Assembly (NCBI GenBank): GCA_020466095.1
Contig: CM035808.1
Location: forward strand, 96,430,922-96,494,921
DNA: 64,000 nucleotides
Reading direction: 5' to 3'
From: Chlorops oryzae
Lineage: Eukaryota; Arthropoda; Insecta; Diptera; Chloropidae
Every line of letters begins with the position of its first letter. The first letter of the stretch is position 1. Made by a program: the position numbers and the translations under genes. The notes below the pieces were generated by a model that was not told where the DNA came from, ran no database searches, and saw only the letters and a list, made by a program, of their open reading frames with translations. Positions 42,904-54,982 of this stretch are shown piece after piece.

Positions 42904-45814
42904 ACTGAAAATTGTTCATTGCAATATAAATTCTGTCGTATCGCTCCGAAAGCGTTTCGAACTTGAGAACTTTTTAAATGAGCATAAGCCGGATGTGATG
43001 GCTTTATGCGAAACAGGGCTGAGCGAAAAACACAATTTTCAATTAGTCAATTACAATATAGTGAGAAAAGATAAATTTTTAAAAGGCGAAGTCGGTCTTG
43101 CCATAATAATTTCTAAACGATTAAGCTTTTCGATAAGTGACATAAAATTTTTTATTAAAATGGCTATGGCGGTTTCCCTGAATTTAATAGACGGGAAACA
43201 CTTAACCATAATTGAAGCGTATTATCCCACATCAAAAAGTGAAACAATAGCTACTGATTTTGAAAATTTGCTGGGAAATTTTGTCGACCAAAATATTGTT
43301 TTGTGTGGGGATTTTAATTGCCACTAAACCTTCTGGGGCAATAAAACGTTAGATTCAAGAGGCAAAATCTTATATAATTGGTACATAGAGAAATGCCTTG
43401 AAAAACAAATCCAGATTATTAAACCAATTGAGCCCACATTCAGAAGAAACAGGTCGGAATCAGTTATAGACCTTTTTTTCATATCCGACTCAGAAAGCAT
43501 TCAAATCGAAAAAACCTTTGCACAAAATTTAGCCTTTCTCTCTGATCACGCTGCACTGATGATCAACGTCATCTGTAAAAAAGTTTTAATTAAGAAAAAG
43601 GAAGCCAGATTAAATTTCAATAAAACTAATTTTATCAAATTTAATAAGATCATAGAAAAGGAATTACAGTCAATTGGATTGCCAACAGAAAGAAATTTAA
43701 ATGAACAAGAAATAGAGCATTTTGTTAAGCTTTTTGGGGGTGCTTTTGAGAAAGCGATAAAAAATTGCATTCCCGTCATTAAGACGGATAACGTTCTCAA
43801 TCTGCCCAGATTTCTAAAGGAGCTGATATATGAAAAAAAGAGAATTCGGCGAATGCTGTTCAGGAATCTGGGAGTTTCGAATCAACAAACAACTGCTCTC
43901 AAGGACGCCTTAAAAAAGCTTAACAAAAAAAATTAAAAAAGAAGTGGAGATTGCAAAAAGAAATAAATTCATTCGACAACATAAAACAAATAACGATCTG
44001 TTTAGAAAGCTTAAAAGTTCTAGAGGGGAAAATATAATAGCTCAGCGTTAGAATCAGACAATAGGCTCGTCTTAGACGATAAGGAAAAGGTTGAGATTCT
44101 TGGAAAGCAATATGAAACTACCTTTTGCAATGTAAAAAATATAAATCCAGTAAGGGCTAAGGAAATTGAAAATAAATTAATTAACGTAACAAACATTAAT
44201 ACACCAATAGTTGATTTCAATGAAAAAATAACGCTCTTAATGCAAAGAAGTTTTGCAGTAACTTTTGCGACATGAACGACGTCAAATACTATATAAAAAA
44301 TTTGAATAACAAAATGTCGACTGGGTTGACGGCATTTCTAATTTCTTGCTCAAAAAATTGCATTTTATTCAATCACTGCTTAAACGTTTTGTATTTTCCG
44401 AAAGAATGGAAAACTGCTAAAATAATCCCAATACTAAAAACAGGGAAATCACCGATTAGCCCAGAAAGTTATCGCCCAGTATCTTTACTTTCAAATGTTG
44501 GAAAAGTTTTCGAAGTCCACATTCTGAGGCTTCTAAATGAGGAAATCGAAAAGTTGACACTCTTCAAAACTTTCAAATGGGGTTTAGAAATGGTTTGTCC
44601 ACAATTCACCCACTTATGTGTCTTGCAGATGAAGTGCAAGGGGGCATGTGTAAAAAGCACACAACTGTCACAGTGATGCTTGATGTTGAAAAAGCTTTCG
44701 ATTCCATTTATACCAAAGGCCTCATATATAAGCTAAAAAAATTTCGGCTTCAGTTTCTCAATAATAAAAATCATTGCATCCTTTCTAAGCGATCGCTCGT
44801 TTAAAGTAAAAATTAATAATGGAATATCGAGTCTGTTTCAAATAAAGTCAAGTGTTCCCCAAGGTGCAATTCTCTCTCCAACACTTTATAATATTTTTTT
44901 AGCAGATTTTCCAAAGCCCACTAATCAAAAGGTAAAAATTTTAGTCTACGCAGATGACGTGGCTATTTTTTCAACTGGTCCAAAACTCACTAAAATCGTA
45001 AGAGACATAAATTGGTATTTAGAGTCAATCCACGACTTCTACACTCAATGGGGTAAAAATAAACGCAAGTAAGTCTGAGGCAATTAAATTCTATGATAAA
45101 CAGAACTCTTATAAAAACTGCCGACGCCAAGACCGCTGAACATATTTATAAAGAAAGAACGAGTCATGGAGAAAGCAACGGTTAAGTATCTAGGCATAAC
45201 TTTTGACACCCATTTTTACTTTAATTCACATATTAATCGAATCAGAGGAAGGCGAAAGCTGCTTATGTGAACTGGGTCCATCTCTTAGGCAGAGCAAACA
45301 GACTCGGCAAAAATTTTAAAGAATTAATCTATAAAGCCTTCATAAGGAGCCAAATGACGTATGGCTTTCCCGTCTGGTGCAACACTGCATCGACAAATAT
45401 TAACCTCCTAGGGAGAGTAAAAGAGGGTGCCTCAGACACATAACCAATAGATATGGCTCATATAACGCTTTCGGCATTTTTAAAGGCATAAGAACTAAAT
45501 GTTTTATATAAAGAGACAAAAATTCCCAGCTTAGAAAAGTTTTAATTAAAGTCGGACTTAAAGCTGCAGCTGATTTCAAAATCCCGGAAAACAGGATTTT
45601 ACAATCGGTACATAAAAAGGAAATTTGTTGGGGCAAAGAACAATTTTTATTATCACCTGTACATTTCGAGGCTTTGGAGCAAGGGTCTGCATTGAGAAGT
45701 CATCCTGAAGGATGCGGGTCAGCTATGATAAGCGTGCCAAATTACAAAAAGAATGTCAAATTTGATTCTCAATATGTAAATCAAAGTAAATTTAAGTTGT
45801 TAAACTTTGTTTAA
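42890..45814 (+). pseudogene. LINE A1 ORF2 (copy 2), broken
   Basis: Carries the same nonsense codon after GDFNCH and the same frameshifts as 26501-29426, with one T fewer in a T-run near 45541. Motifs SYRPVSLLSNVGK, DVEKAFDSIY and YADDVAIFSTG are present. Confidence 0.82.
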
Positions 45815-46190
45815 GAGCTTTTTGTTTTTTAGTCTGTAAGTGTTGTTTAGTCTTATAAGTGTTTAATTTAGTTTTTAAGTAACTGTTATAAATAGTTTTT
45901 TCCCCAAAGAACTTTTTTCCATTTGAACAAAACACTAAAATGTCTATTATTCAAAAAATTAGTCCCGAAAGGACATAAATTCTCATAAATATGTAAGCAC
46001 TCTAACCGTTTGTAGGTGAAAAATTGTCGTATTGAGCAATGTATCCTAAGAAAATTAGTCTAAGTCAAATTATGTTAGCATAAGCTTTTGTAAATCTGTA
46101 AAGCAAACATTTAACAATAAACTCAATTCCAAATGAAATTATTAGTGCTCTGTGAATTCTTGTGAAGTGAAAAACTAAAAAGTGAATAAC

Positions 46191-46754
46191 AAGTAAGGGT
46201 GTTATAGTCAGGCAAGCCTGACAATAGAATACCCGACACAGACACACATCTTCAAATAATTTTTAATATCAGGAGTTGTTTAAGGCCATAGGGGCCCCAT
46301 ATACCGACATTTGTTTAATTTCTTTATGAAAACCGCCCTTTGCCACGCCCACTTTTCCAATTTTTCAAAATTCTAATCGGAGGCTTAAATATACGCGCAA
46401 ATGCTAAGTTTCATTGAAATATATGGAAAATGTGAGATTTTGGGGCAGTTTTAAGATTTTTGTGACAGACCCTAGTACTGGAGGCACCCCTAAAAATGGT
46501 CGATCGGGTCCATTCACAAACTTGTTTTTACTCATGTCCCCGTGAGCACGCATACCAAATTTCGTGAAGATAGCTCAACTCCTTCGATAAGAAAACTGTA
46601 TACAAACAGACAGACGGACATGGCTAAACCGAATCTCCTAGTGACTCTGATCATTTCTATATATATTTTGTATGGTCTATCTCGACTGGTTCTGGGTGTT
46701 ACACACAACCCAACAAACGCAATATACCCTCGACACAGAGTGTGTCGGGTATAA
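46191..46754 (-). mobile_element. INE-1/DINE-1-like insertion (copy 2)
   Basis: Duplicate of 29803-30367, one C shorter in a C-run near 46338. The terminal hairpin and the TTATACCCGACACAC end are unchanged. Confidence 0.75.
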
Positions 46755-48030
46755 TGACGGAAGAGATTGTTTCGAAAGAGCAATGGAAGGAAGCTCTTAA
46801 GAGTAATAAGTTTTATGAGCTGTCCGACGATTCCGACAGCGAAATGGATGTTTATAACAGCGACAAGGACCGGGATCTGGATAAAGAGTCGCAGGAAAAC
46901 CCGATAATAAGAAAGAGGAAAGTACCTGCTAAGAAAGGGACCAGCATGCAAGCAACGAAAGCAGCGCCGACGGTAGCACCAAAAGCACCACCAAAAACAG
47001 CGAGAGCACCTGAAATTATATTGAGCAATGTAAACATTAAATTGGTGAGTGACAAGATTAGCAAGGCATTAGGCAATAGGCATTTTAATTTCATCCCTCG
47101 AAGGAATGGAAATATTGTTCTTAATATAAAGAATCTGGGGGACTTTTATAAAGTACGGGACCTGTTAGAAAAGGAGAATTTTCAATTCTTTACTTTTACT
47201 CCCAAGAGCGATAGGCCGGAGTAATTTATTTTAAAAAATTCCCCTCAGTACTACACTGAGGAACACATTTAGAAGGCTTTCGAAGTCTTCGAATCTGAAG
47301 CGCGCTTACTTAAAGTAAGCAAATTCAGAAATTCTTGGATCCTCCAATTCCAAATAGGATCTAATGTTAGCTCAATTTTGAGCATTAAATACCTAAATCA
47401 GGTCCGAGTATATATTGAAAAATTCAGGAGCCATGGGTGGTACAGTGCAAACGCTGTCAGCGTTATAACCACATGGCATCAAACTGCCACATGCCTTTTA
47501 GGTGTGTCAAATGTGGAGAGGGGCATGGTCCGAACAAGTGCAAAATTCCGAAAAAGGAAGAAAATACAGAGGTATTTTCAGTTACCCTGAAAGACGGCAC
47601 TGTCCAGCAGCAGGTTGGACAAAAAGTGCATTGCACTCTGTGCAATAAGGATGGGCACACCGCCAATTATAGGAATTGTGAGTGTACAAAAAACTTATTT
47701 TGAAAAGGGAGGCCCAGAAGAATATAAAAGTCCCCCAGAAAGTGTTCCGTAAAGCGAATTTCGTTAAACCCTAGAGTAGCAAATGTCCAGCAAGGCCTAT
47801 CATTTGCCCAAGCTCTTGGAGCCACAACAGTAGAGTCCGTCCGCAAACAACCGCAAGTTGACGGCATCTCTTTTATTAATGAGGAATGAAGATCCCTTTT
47901 TGGAACAAGTCTGTCCGAGTGCTTATCTAGAACAAACGACTTTTTAAAAAGATATGCCCCAAATGCCCCGAAAGAGGTTAGGCAAGAAAAACTCTTTGGT
48001 TTTTTCCTCTCAATGTGTTTAAATGGATAA
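46754..48030 (+). pseudogene. LINE A2 ORF1 (copy 2), frameshifted
   Basis: Duplicate of 30367-31643 with the same stops and frameshifts. Zinc knuckles are readable at 47440-47680. Confidence 0.78.
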
Positions 48031-50926
48031 GCGCAGCCTAAGCATTATCCATTGTAATGTAATTTCTCTTACAGGAGAAGTCAAAAGATCCGATCTTCAG
48101 GTATTTTTAGGAAAAATACAAACCCACATCATGTCCGTCTGTGTAGACCCGTTGGGATTAAAAGAATAATTTCAAAAGATATAATTGTGTGATTGAGATG
48201 GTATACCTGAGGTAGGTTTAGCCCTTTGATTTCGAATAAAATTAAATTTTCCTCCATTGAAATAAATGGCCTTGTCCGTCTGCAAGCTGTGGGGGTGAAA
48301 ATTCACCAATCCAATGGGAAATACTTGAACGTATTCTCAGTGTTCTACCCCCATAACATAAATTTTATCGGCGTAACCGAAGATATCTGCAAATTATTCT
48401 TGTCAAATGACTCACCATCTATAATAGCCGGCGATTTCAACATGAGACATCCATTCTGGGGTGATTCCATCCAATGCTACCGCGGTAAAAATTTTTACAA
48501 GTGGTTTATCCACAACGCGTTAGAAAAGAAACTTCTTCCTATTAGGTCCCCTTTGCCCACTTTTCATAGGAACGATGTCCACACCTTCCTAGACTTCTTT
48601 TTAATTTCAGACTCTCCAGATATTAGTATAAATAGTCCATTTGCCTCAAATTTAGATTATCCATCCGATCATACAGCCATCAAGCTAAAAATTTTCACCA
48701 ATAGAACCCAAATTCCAGATAAAGTTGAATTTTTTTAACTTCAATAGAACTAATTTTGATTCTCTTAACCGTAAACTCTCCGACTACTTAGATACAATAA
48801 ATATTCCCGTTGAAAGGAATATTAATTGTGCAGAAGTAGATTTCCTTTTAAATAAATTTTCTGACATTTTCAAGCAAGCGCTTTTTGAGAGCACTCCCAA
48901 ATGCCTCACATCCCCTGCTCAAGAAAATCTTCCATCGTATATATTTCAAAATAATAAGGAAAAGCACCGGCTCCGCAGGAAATGGTTTAGAAAGAGATAT
49001 GACCCAATGCTCACATCCTAAAATCTCACATTAAGTGGCTTTCTAGCGTTATAAAACGCCAAATCGAAGACTTTCGCAGTGAAAAACTCTGCACTAAACT
49101 TCGAAGTCTCCAAATGAACAGCAGTTTGTTCAAAAATATAAATAGAGTAGTTTGAAACTCTCACCAACAAGGAACTTCCTCCAGTTTTATGTGATTCGGT
49201 CACAATTATCGACAATGAAAAGAAGTCCAATGCCTTTGGTTCCTATTTTCAGTCAACATTCAATAATAACTGCCAGTCTATTCCTCTTAATAGAAAACAA
49301 CCAATAGAAGACGCCCGTGGCCTCTCTTGTTAACAATGTTCATGACATATGTCAGTTCAGTCCCGCAAATTCTGCAATAAGTCCGTCCGAAAATAATCAT
49401 TTCTTGCAAATAAGCACAATCCAGAGCATACTCCGTCATCTCAACAATAAAAAGTCCTTCGGTTTTGATAAAATTTCCAATTTCGTTCTTAAAAGATGTG
49501 CCGCCTCCATAGCTCCACATCTGACAGCTCTTCTAAATCATTGTATTAATATTAGTTATTTTCCGAATGAATGGAAGATTGCGAACATCGTTCCTATTGC
49601 AAAGCCAGGTAAGGCTCCCAATAGACTAGATAGTTATCGTCCCATTTCACTCCTCTCGAACGTATCGAAAGTGTTTGAAATTTGCATTCTAAATAATTTA
49701 AAAAGAGATGCCGTCAACAAAAACATAGTGAAGGATTTCCAAATGGGTTTTCGAGAGGGCCACTCGACCCTTCATCCTCTGTTATATTTTTCTGACCACA
49801 TAGTTGAAGCCACACACAATAGACATACAACTTTTGCAGTAATTATAGACGTAAAAAAGGCATTTGATTCCATTTATGTGAACGGTCTTACTAAATATAA
49901 ATCCACATATTACAAAATTAATTAAATCATTTTTAACTAACAGAAAATTTAGGGTATCCTGTGGGGATAAAGTGTCGTCCGTTTTTGACATAACGTCAAG
50001 CGTGCCTCAAGGCGCGATACTCTCACCGACTTTATCCAATTACTATTTGTCCGATTTGCCAATGCCAAATAATGATAGAGTCAAAGTTTTAGCGTATGCT
50101 GATGACATTGTTGTTTTCACTAGCGGTGCTAGTAGTAGAATTAGTTACAGGCTAATAAACGAGTATTGAAGCACTCTCCAGCAGTACTACAACGACTGGG
50201 GGGTCGCAATTAAAACGGAGAAGTGTGAAAGTATTCGTTTCTACGACACCTCAAATGTGTACAACAATTGTAGAAGCACCCCCTTACGCATACGCATAAA
50301 CGGACATCATTCCAGAGAAAACGTCCGTTAGATATCTTGGGGTTTCTTTTAATAGGCACATAACTTTCAGTGAGCATGTTCAAAATGTTATAAATAAATC
50401 TTTAGGGGCAGCCGTAAGGTGGAATACCATACTTCGTTCTTGCCATATCTCCAATTTTAAAGTTAAGAAAACCGTTTACACTGCCTTAGTTAGAAGCCAA
50501 ATAACCTACGGCTTTCCTATTTGGTTTAATGTCCCTTTCTACCGTATGGAAGCCCTTTTAAGGTTTGAAAGAAAGAGCTTGAGGCATATGCTAGGTCTTT
50601 TTGGTGAATATGACATGCACGGCAATTATAGGTTTTATAGTAATAGTTCCCTGTATAATAGATCTCAACTTCCTCCGTTAGATGAATTTTTAATCAAGAT
50701 AGTTCATAATTTCATTAAGTCACTCACCAATTGTGATAATCAGTTTATAAGAGGTATTTTAACAAAGAATAATAATGTAAATAGTAGATTAATATCGCCT
50801 CGAATATTTGGGCACCTTGTGAATAGTAATGTTTTCACCAATGTAAATAATGGTAGATCTTTTCATAAATCTAATACTGCGGAAAGATGGCAGTTAATAA
50901 ATAATTCAATAAGCTCAGCAATATAA
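48023..50926 (+). pseudogene. LINE A2 ORF2 (copy 2), broken
   Basis: Duplicate of 31636-34538. EN block AGDFNMRHPFWGDS and RT block YADDIVVFTSG are present in separate frames. One extra T near 49930 alters the break between the two RT halves but does not restore the frame. Confidence 0.82.
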
Positions 50927-51276
50927 AGGCCTTAAGCCAGAAAACATATACATATATACATATACTCATTTTTTTGTTACTTTTGTTTTTTTTAGGATTA
51001 AGATTTAAATTTGAATGATGGTTTTTTATTACGCCACTAGGCTTTTTCCATCACACAAGTGATATTTTAAGTTATTTGAAAATAATCAGCACTGATGTAA
51101 GCTTTATAATTTATTTTTTTTATATACATACAGAAAACTTAGAGAGTTGACAAGCTGCAAGTTCGGCGCATACTTTTATTGAATTTTTCTAGAATTAAGT
51201 TTAAATATATTTCAAGTAGCATGTAATGAAGTGTAACTGCATTTTTTTGTTAAATAAAACTGAATTATGAATTATG

Positions 51277-53127
51277 AAATGAAATTATTAGTGCTCTGTG
51301 AATTCTTGTGAAGTGAAAAACTAAAAAGTGAAAAAAAATGACTGACGCGGTAAAGTTTAAACACCTAGCGCTAATTTACCTGACAACGACTCAAAAGCCG
51401 TGTAAAGCCAACAATTAAACAATTAAATTGTCGAGCAAAAGAGTAGTGACTCTAAAGTGCAAAAGCAAAGCGGAAAAAGTGAAAGTGTTGTGCGTTGATC
51501 CTTAGCGCGAGAGGGTCGACCAAAGACAATAATAAAATGTCGCCTCCAAAAAGGAACCGAAAAATAACGGAGGAAGTTCTCACAAGGGAACAATGCAAGG
51601 AGGTACTGAAAAGCAATAAGTATTATGAGCTGTCCGACGATGCGGACAGCGAAATGGAACTAAGCCAAAGCGACAAGGAGCAGGAAAAGGATAAAGAGTC
51701 GCAGGATAGCCCTATATTGAGAAGGAAAATCCCTAACAGGAAGAAGACTGCAGCCCTAACCACTGAAGCAGTGCCGAAGGTCCCAGCACCATCTAAAGCA
51801 AGAATAGCACCTCAAATTATACTCAGCAATATTAATTTTAAGTTGGTGAGTGACAAAATTAGCAAAAAGGTAGGGAATAGGCACTTTAATTTTATTCCTA
51901 GGAGGAATGGCAATATAGTTTTGAATATTAAAAACTTGGGGGACTTTTATAAAGTACGGGACCTACTAGTTCAAGAAAATATCCAATTCTTCACTTTTAC
52001 TACAAAGAGTGACCGGCCCGAGTCATTTATTCTAAAAAACTTTCCTCAGTATTATACTGAGGAAGATATCAAAAAGGCTTTCGAAGCCTTTGAGTCCGAA
52101 GTTCGGCTCCTTAAAGTGAGCAAATTTAAAAATTCCTAGATCCTGCAATTCCAAAAGGGTTCAAATATTAACTCTATCTTGAGCATAAAGTTTCTGAACC
52201 AAGTTCGGGTCTATATAGAGAAATTTAAGAGCCATGGGGTGGTCCAGTGTAAACGCTGTCAGCGCTACAACCACATGGCATCAAATTGCAACATGCCTTT
52301 TAGGTGTGTCAAATGTGGGGAGGGACACGGTCCGAACAAATGCAGAATTCCGAAGAAAGAAGAAAATACTCAGGTATTTTCTGTCACCCTTAAGGACGGC
52401 ACTGCCCAGCAACAAGTTGGACAAAAAGTTCATTGCACTCTGTGCAATAAAGACGGGCACACCGCCAATTATAAAAATTGTGAGGTGTATAAGAAACTAA
52501 AAAGTAAACAGGAGGCCCAGAAGACTGTAAAAGTCCCCCAACTACTAGTTCGTAAGGCTAACTTTGTAAGTCCACCTAGGGAATCAAAGCTTCAAGAAGG
52601 CCTATCATATGCCCAAGCAGTTAGGTCAGCAAATAGTGAATCCATCCGCAAGCAACCGCAAGTTGACGGCATCTCTTTTATTAATGAGGAATGCAGGTCT
52701 CTTTTCAATATGAGTCTGTCCGAATGCATTGCGAAAACAAATGGTTTTCTCAAGACTTACAATAAAAATGCTCCGAAAGAGGTTAGGCAAGAAAAACTCT
52801 TTGAGTTCTTCCTCTCAATGTGCCTTAATGGATAAGTGCAGCCTAAAAGTTATCCATTGTAATGTTAGATCTCTGATAAAAGAGGTCAGAAGGTCCGATC
52901 TTCAAGTTTTTTAAACAACTACAAACCTGATCTTATGTCCGTCTGCGAAACACGATTAGCCTTAAGACATAATGTCCATTTCAAGAACTACACTATTGTC
53001 CGTAAAGATCCTTTGACGCCCGGTGAGGTAGGGATAGCCATTTTAATATCCAACAAAATCAAATTTTCTTATATAGAAATAAAAGGTCTTGTCCGTCTGC
53101 AAGCTATGGGGGTGAAAATACACCAAT
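51277..53127 (+). mobile_element. Jockey-clade LINE A3 (copy 2), truncated
   Basis: Leader, ORF1 and the first ~300 bp of ORF2 as in 34886-36736. At 53127 it is joined in the middle of the endonuclease to LINE A5. Confidence 0.82.
51537..52835 (+). pseudogene. LINE A3 ORF1 (copy 2) with one nonsense codon
   Basis: Same 432-codon frame as 35146-36444, including TAG at codon 201 (52137-52139). All zinc knuckles are retained. Confidence 0.85.
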
Positions 53128-53929
53128 AGAGCCAACCTTCAAAAGGGTCTTATATAGACCTCGTTTTTATTTCAGACTCCAACACTATTAAAAGCCAAAG
53201 CAATTTTTTGAGAAATTTTGATTTCATATCCGATCATGCAGTGCTCGAAAGCGCTCCCAAGTAAGAAGCATCTGAGACTTAATTTTAACAAAACCAATTT
53301 CTGCAAATTTAATAAAAACTTGCAAAAAGAAATTAGGGCTATTAGCATTCCAAACGACAGAAATTTAAGTAAGGATGAGATAGATATCTATGTTGAACTT
53401 TTTGAAAAATCTTTTAAGAAAACGCCTTAAAAATGCACACCGACAATAAAAACAAACAAATGCATTACGGGTTCGAATAAATTGTTTGACGTCTTTAAAA
53501 AAAAAAAAAAAGCGGCTAAGAAGAATAATTTATAGAAAAACTAGCGAAAACAGATATTTAATTCTTCACTTCAAGAGCTCTTTAAAGGATTTAAATAAAG
53601 CAATTCAAGTGGAAATAAATAGAATTAAAAAGAAAAAATATCAGATCTCCAACATTCGTAATAATAGTCAACTATTTAAAAGTATGAAAATAATTGCAAA
53701 ACAAAACAATAACAATAGCCAAGCCATTGAGTCTGAGGGAAAGCTTTTTGTTGAGGAAAGGCAAAAAGCAGAGATATATGGCCAAATGTATTTTTTGCAA
53801 TGTCCGAAGAAAGAGCACAGTTTATTCAAAATAGTATAGCTGACATCGAAAACCCTCAATAATAAAAAATCTTTCGGATTCCATGGTATTTCTAATTTTA
53901 TACTGAAAAAATGCTACAAAACAATATCA
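52828..53929 (+). pseudogene. Chimeric LINE ORF2: A3 endonuclease start joined to A5 endonuclease end and RT start
   Basis: ATG 52828 and endonuclease blocks CETRLALRHN and GEVGIAILISNKI come from A3 up to 53127. The next bases continue with an A4/A5-type PSKGSYIDLVFISDS block and FISDHAVLESA, skipping the GDFN-containing middle of the domain. The linker (53250-53840, NFNKTNFCKFNKNLQK, then RIIYRKTSENR) is frameshifted. RT begins with NNKKSFGFHGISNFILKKC and is cut at 53929 by the mariner. Confidence 0.72.
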
Positions 53930-53931
53930 TA
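53128..53931 (+). mobile_element. LINE A5, upstream part (continues at 60480)
   Basis: Same subfamily as A4 but diverged. The RT reading broken at 53929 resumes at 60482 in matching register to A4 (compare A4 40640-40700), proving one LINE split by an inserted transposon. Confidence 0.78.
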
Positions 53932-53984
53932 TTAGGTGTAGTAAAAAGAAATCCATTACACTGCTTAACAAATTTGGAATTTAT

Positions 53985-54858
53985 AAAAAGCAACTGAATA
54001 TTTGTGCAATTTTCCTGTAGATCTCGGCCTCCTAAGCAAGAAAAAAAATTTTTTTAATTTTTTTATGGAAGAGTTTTTGAGAAAAAATTTTTTGAAATTT
54101 TTTTCAGTGCATTTCGTAGGTGCACTTGCTATTTCAAGCATATCTCGGGCCCCGATCTACCGATTTTAATAAATATATTTTCCAAATATAGATAATTAAG
54201 CTCCCTACAACTTTTATAAACAAAGTTTTTGATTTGCATGAGTAGTTTTAGTGCTAGAGGTGCAATTATACAAGAAAATTGTGTTTTTTTTCAAAAAAAT
54301 CAGGGTAAATTTTTCATATAAAAATTTGTAAAAAATAGAAATCGAAGTGGAAAACCCATTTTCAAATTTTTTGCGTATAGCTAAGTATTTCTTCTAAAAA
54401 ATAAGCCCCGTTTGGCTAAAAGCGGTGAAAAATTTACGGAGCTATGATTTTTTTGCCAAAACACTAAAAAATCGATATTTCACAATTTTTGCTTTGTTCA
54501 CAAAACTTGTTCATATGAGCCGAAATTATTTTATGAAGGTGCAATTGAGTAAATTTTCACATATATAAATGCATAAATGCTGCCTCTTTATTGATTAAAA
54601 ATGAATGTCGTTTTGCCCTGCCTTTTAGAATATTGTGGTGGATTTGTTTACCTGCCGGTCTCAATGACCTGTACCAGATAAAAAAGGGTGCAGTGCTTTC
54701 CCTTAGTGGAAAAAAATATAAGGTATCATGAATACGTTTTGTGCGTTAACGTCAGTTTTTATACTAAACGTGTTTCTTTACTTTCAATTTTGCCTAATGA
54801 ATTGAGCGTAGTATAAAATACCTGAGGTTTTGCATACTTTACATACATACTTACATAC
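53985..54858 (+). repeat. Left ~874-bp terminal inverted repeat
   Basis: Rich in A- and T-runs. Contains ggcctcctaagcaag and ctgaggttttgcatactt near its outer and inner parts, all matched on the right side. The inner end is a catac-type microsatellite. Confidence 0.9.
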
Positions 54859-54881
54859 AGTATAGAAAATTTATGGCAATA

Positions 54882-54889
54882 TATAAAAG
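54882..54889 (+). promoter_or_regulatory. TATA box of the 557-aa gene
   Basis: TATAAAAG, 24 bp inside the left inverted repeat and 94 bp before the ATG at 54983. A start site near 54912-54920 would give a ~65-nt leader. Confidence 0.65.
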
Positions 54890-54982
54890 GGTAACACTTA
54901 TGCGTTTAGATTAGTAGTCTTGAACTAAATTTTGAACAACGTACATCAATTGAAAATAAAACAAATTTTAAAATATAAAAAA

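Larger units (their letters stand above)
41250..46130 (+). mobile_element. Jockey-clade LINE A1 (copy 2)
   Basis: Near-identical duplicate of 24861-29742, including the broken ORF2 and the 3' UTR that runs into A2. Confidence 0.8.
46131..51276 (+). mobile_element. Jockey-clade LINE A2 (copy 2)
   Basis: Duplicate of 29743-34885, with the same 5' end, INE-1-like insertion and defects. It differs by homopolymer length changes (for example near 46338, 49930 and 51112). Confidence 0.85.
40833..53127. repeat. 12.3-kb directly repeated block, copy 2
   Basis: Counterpart of 24448-36736 (offset 16385-16391 depending on small indels). It lacks the LOA-type LINE to its left: the junction is LINE A4 sequence fused to the word taaatacccatata. 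On the right it is fused to LINE A5 instead of continuing LINE A3. Confidence 0.95.

Noticed and set aside
24448..53127. CRISPR-like or other regularly spaced repeat array
   Set aside because: The repeats are whole LINEs and one large duplicated block, not short spaced direct repeats.
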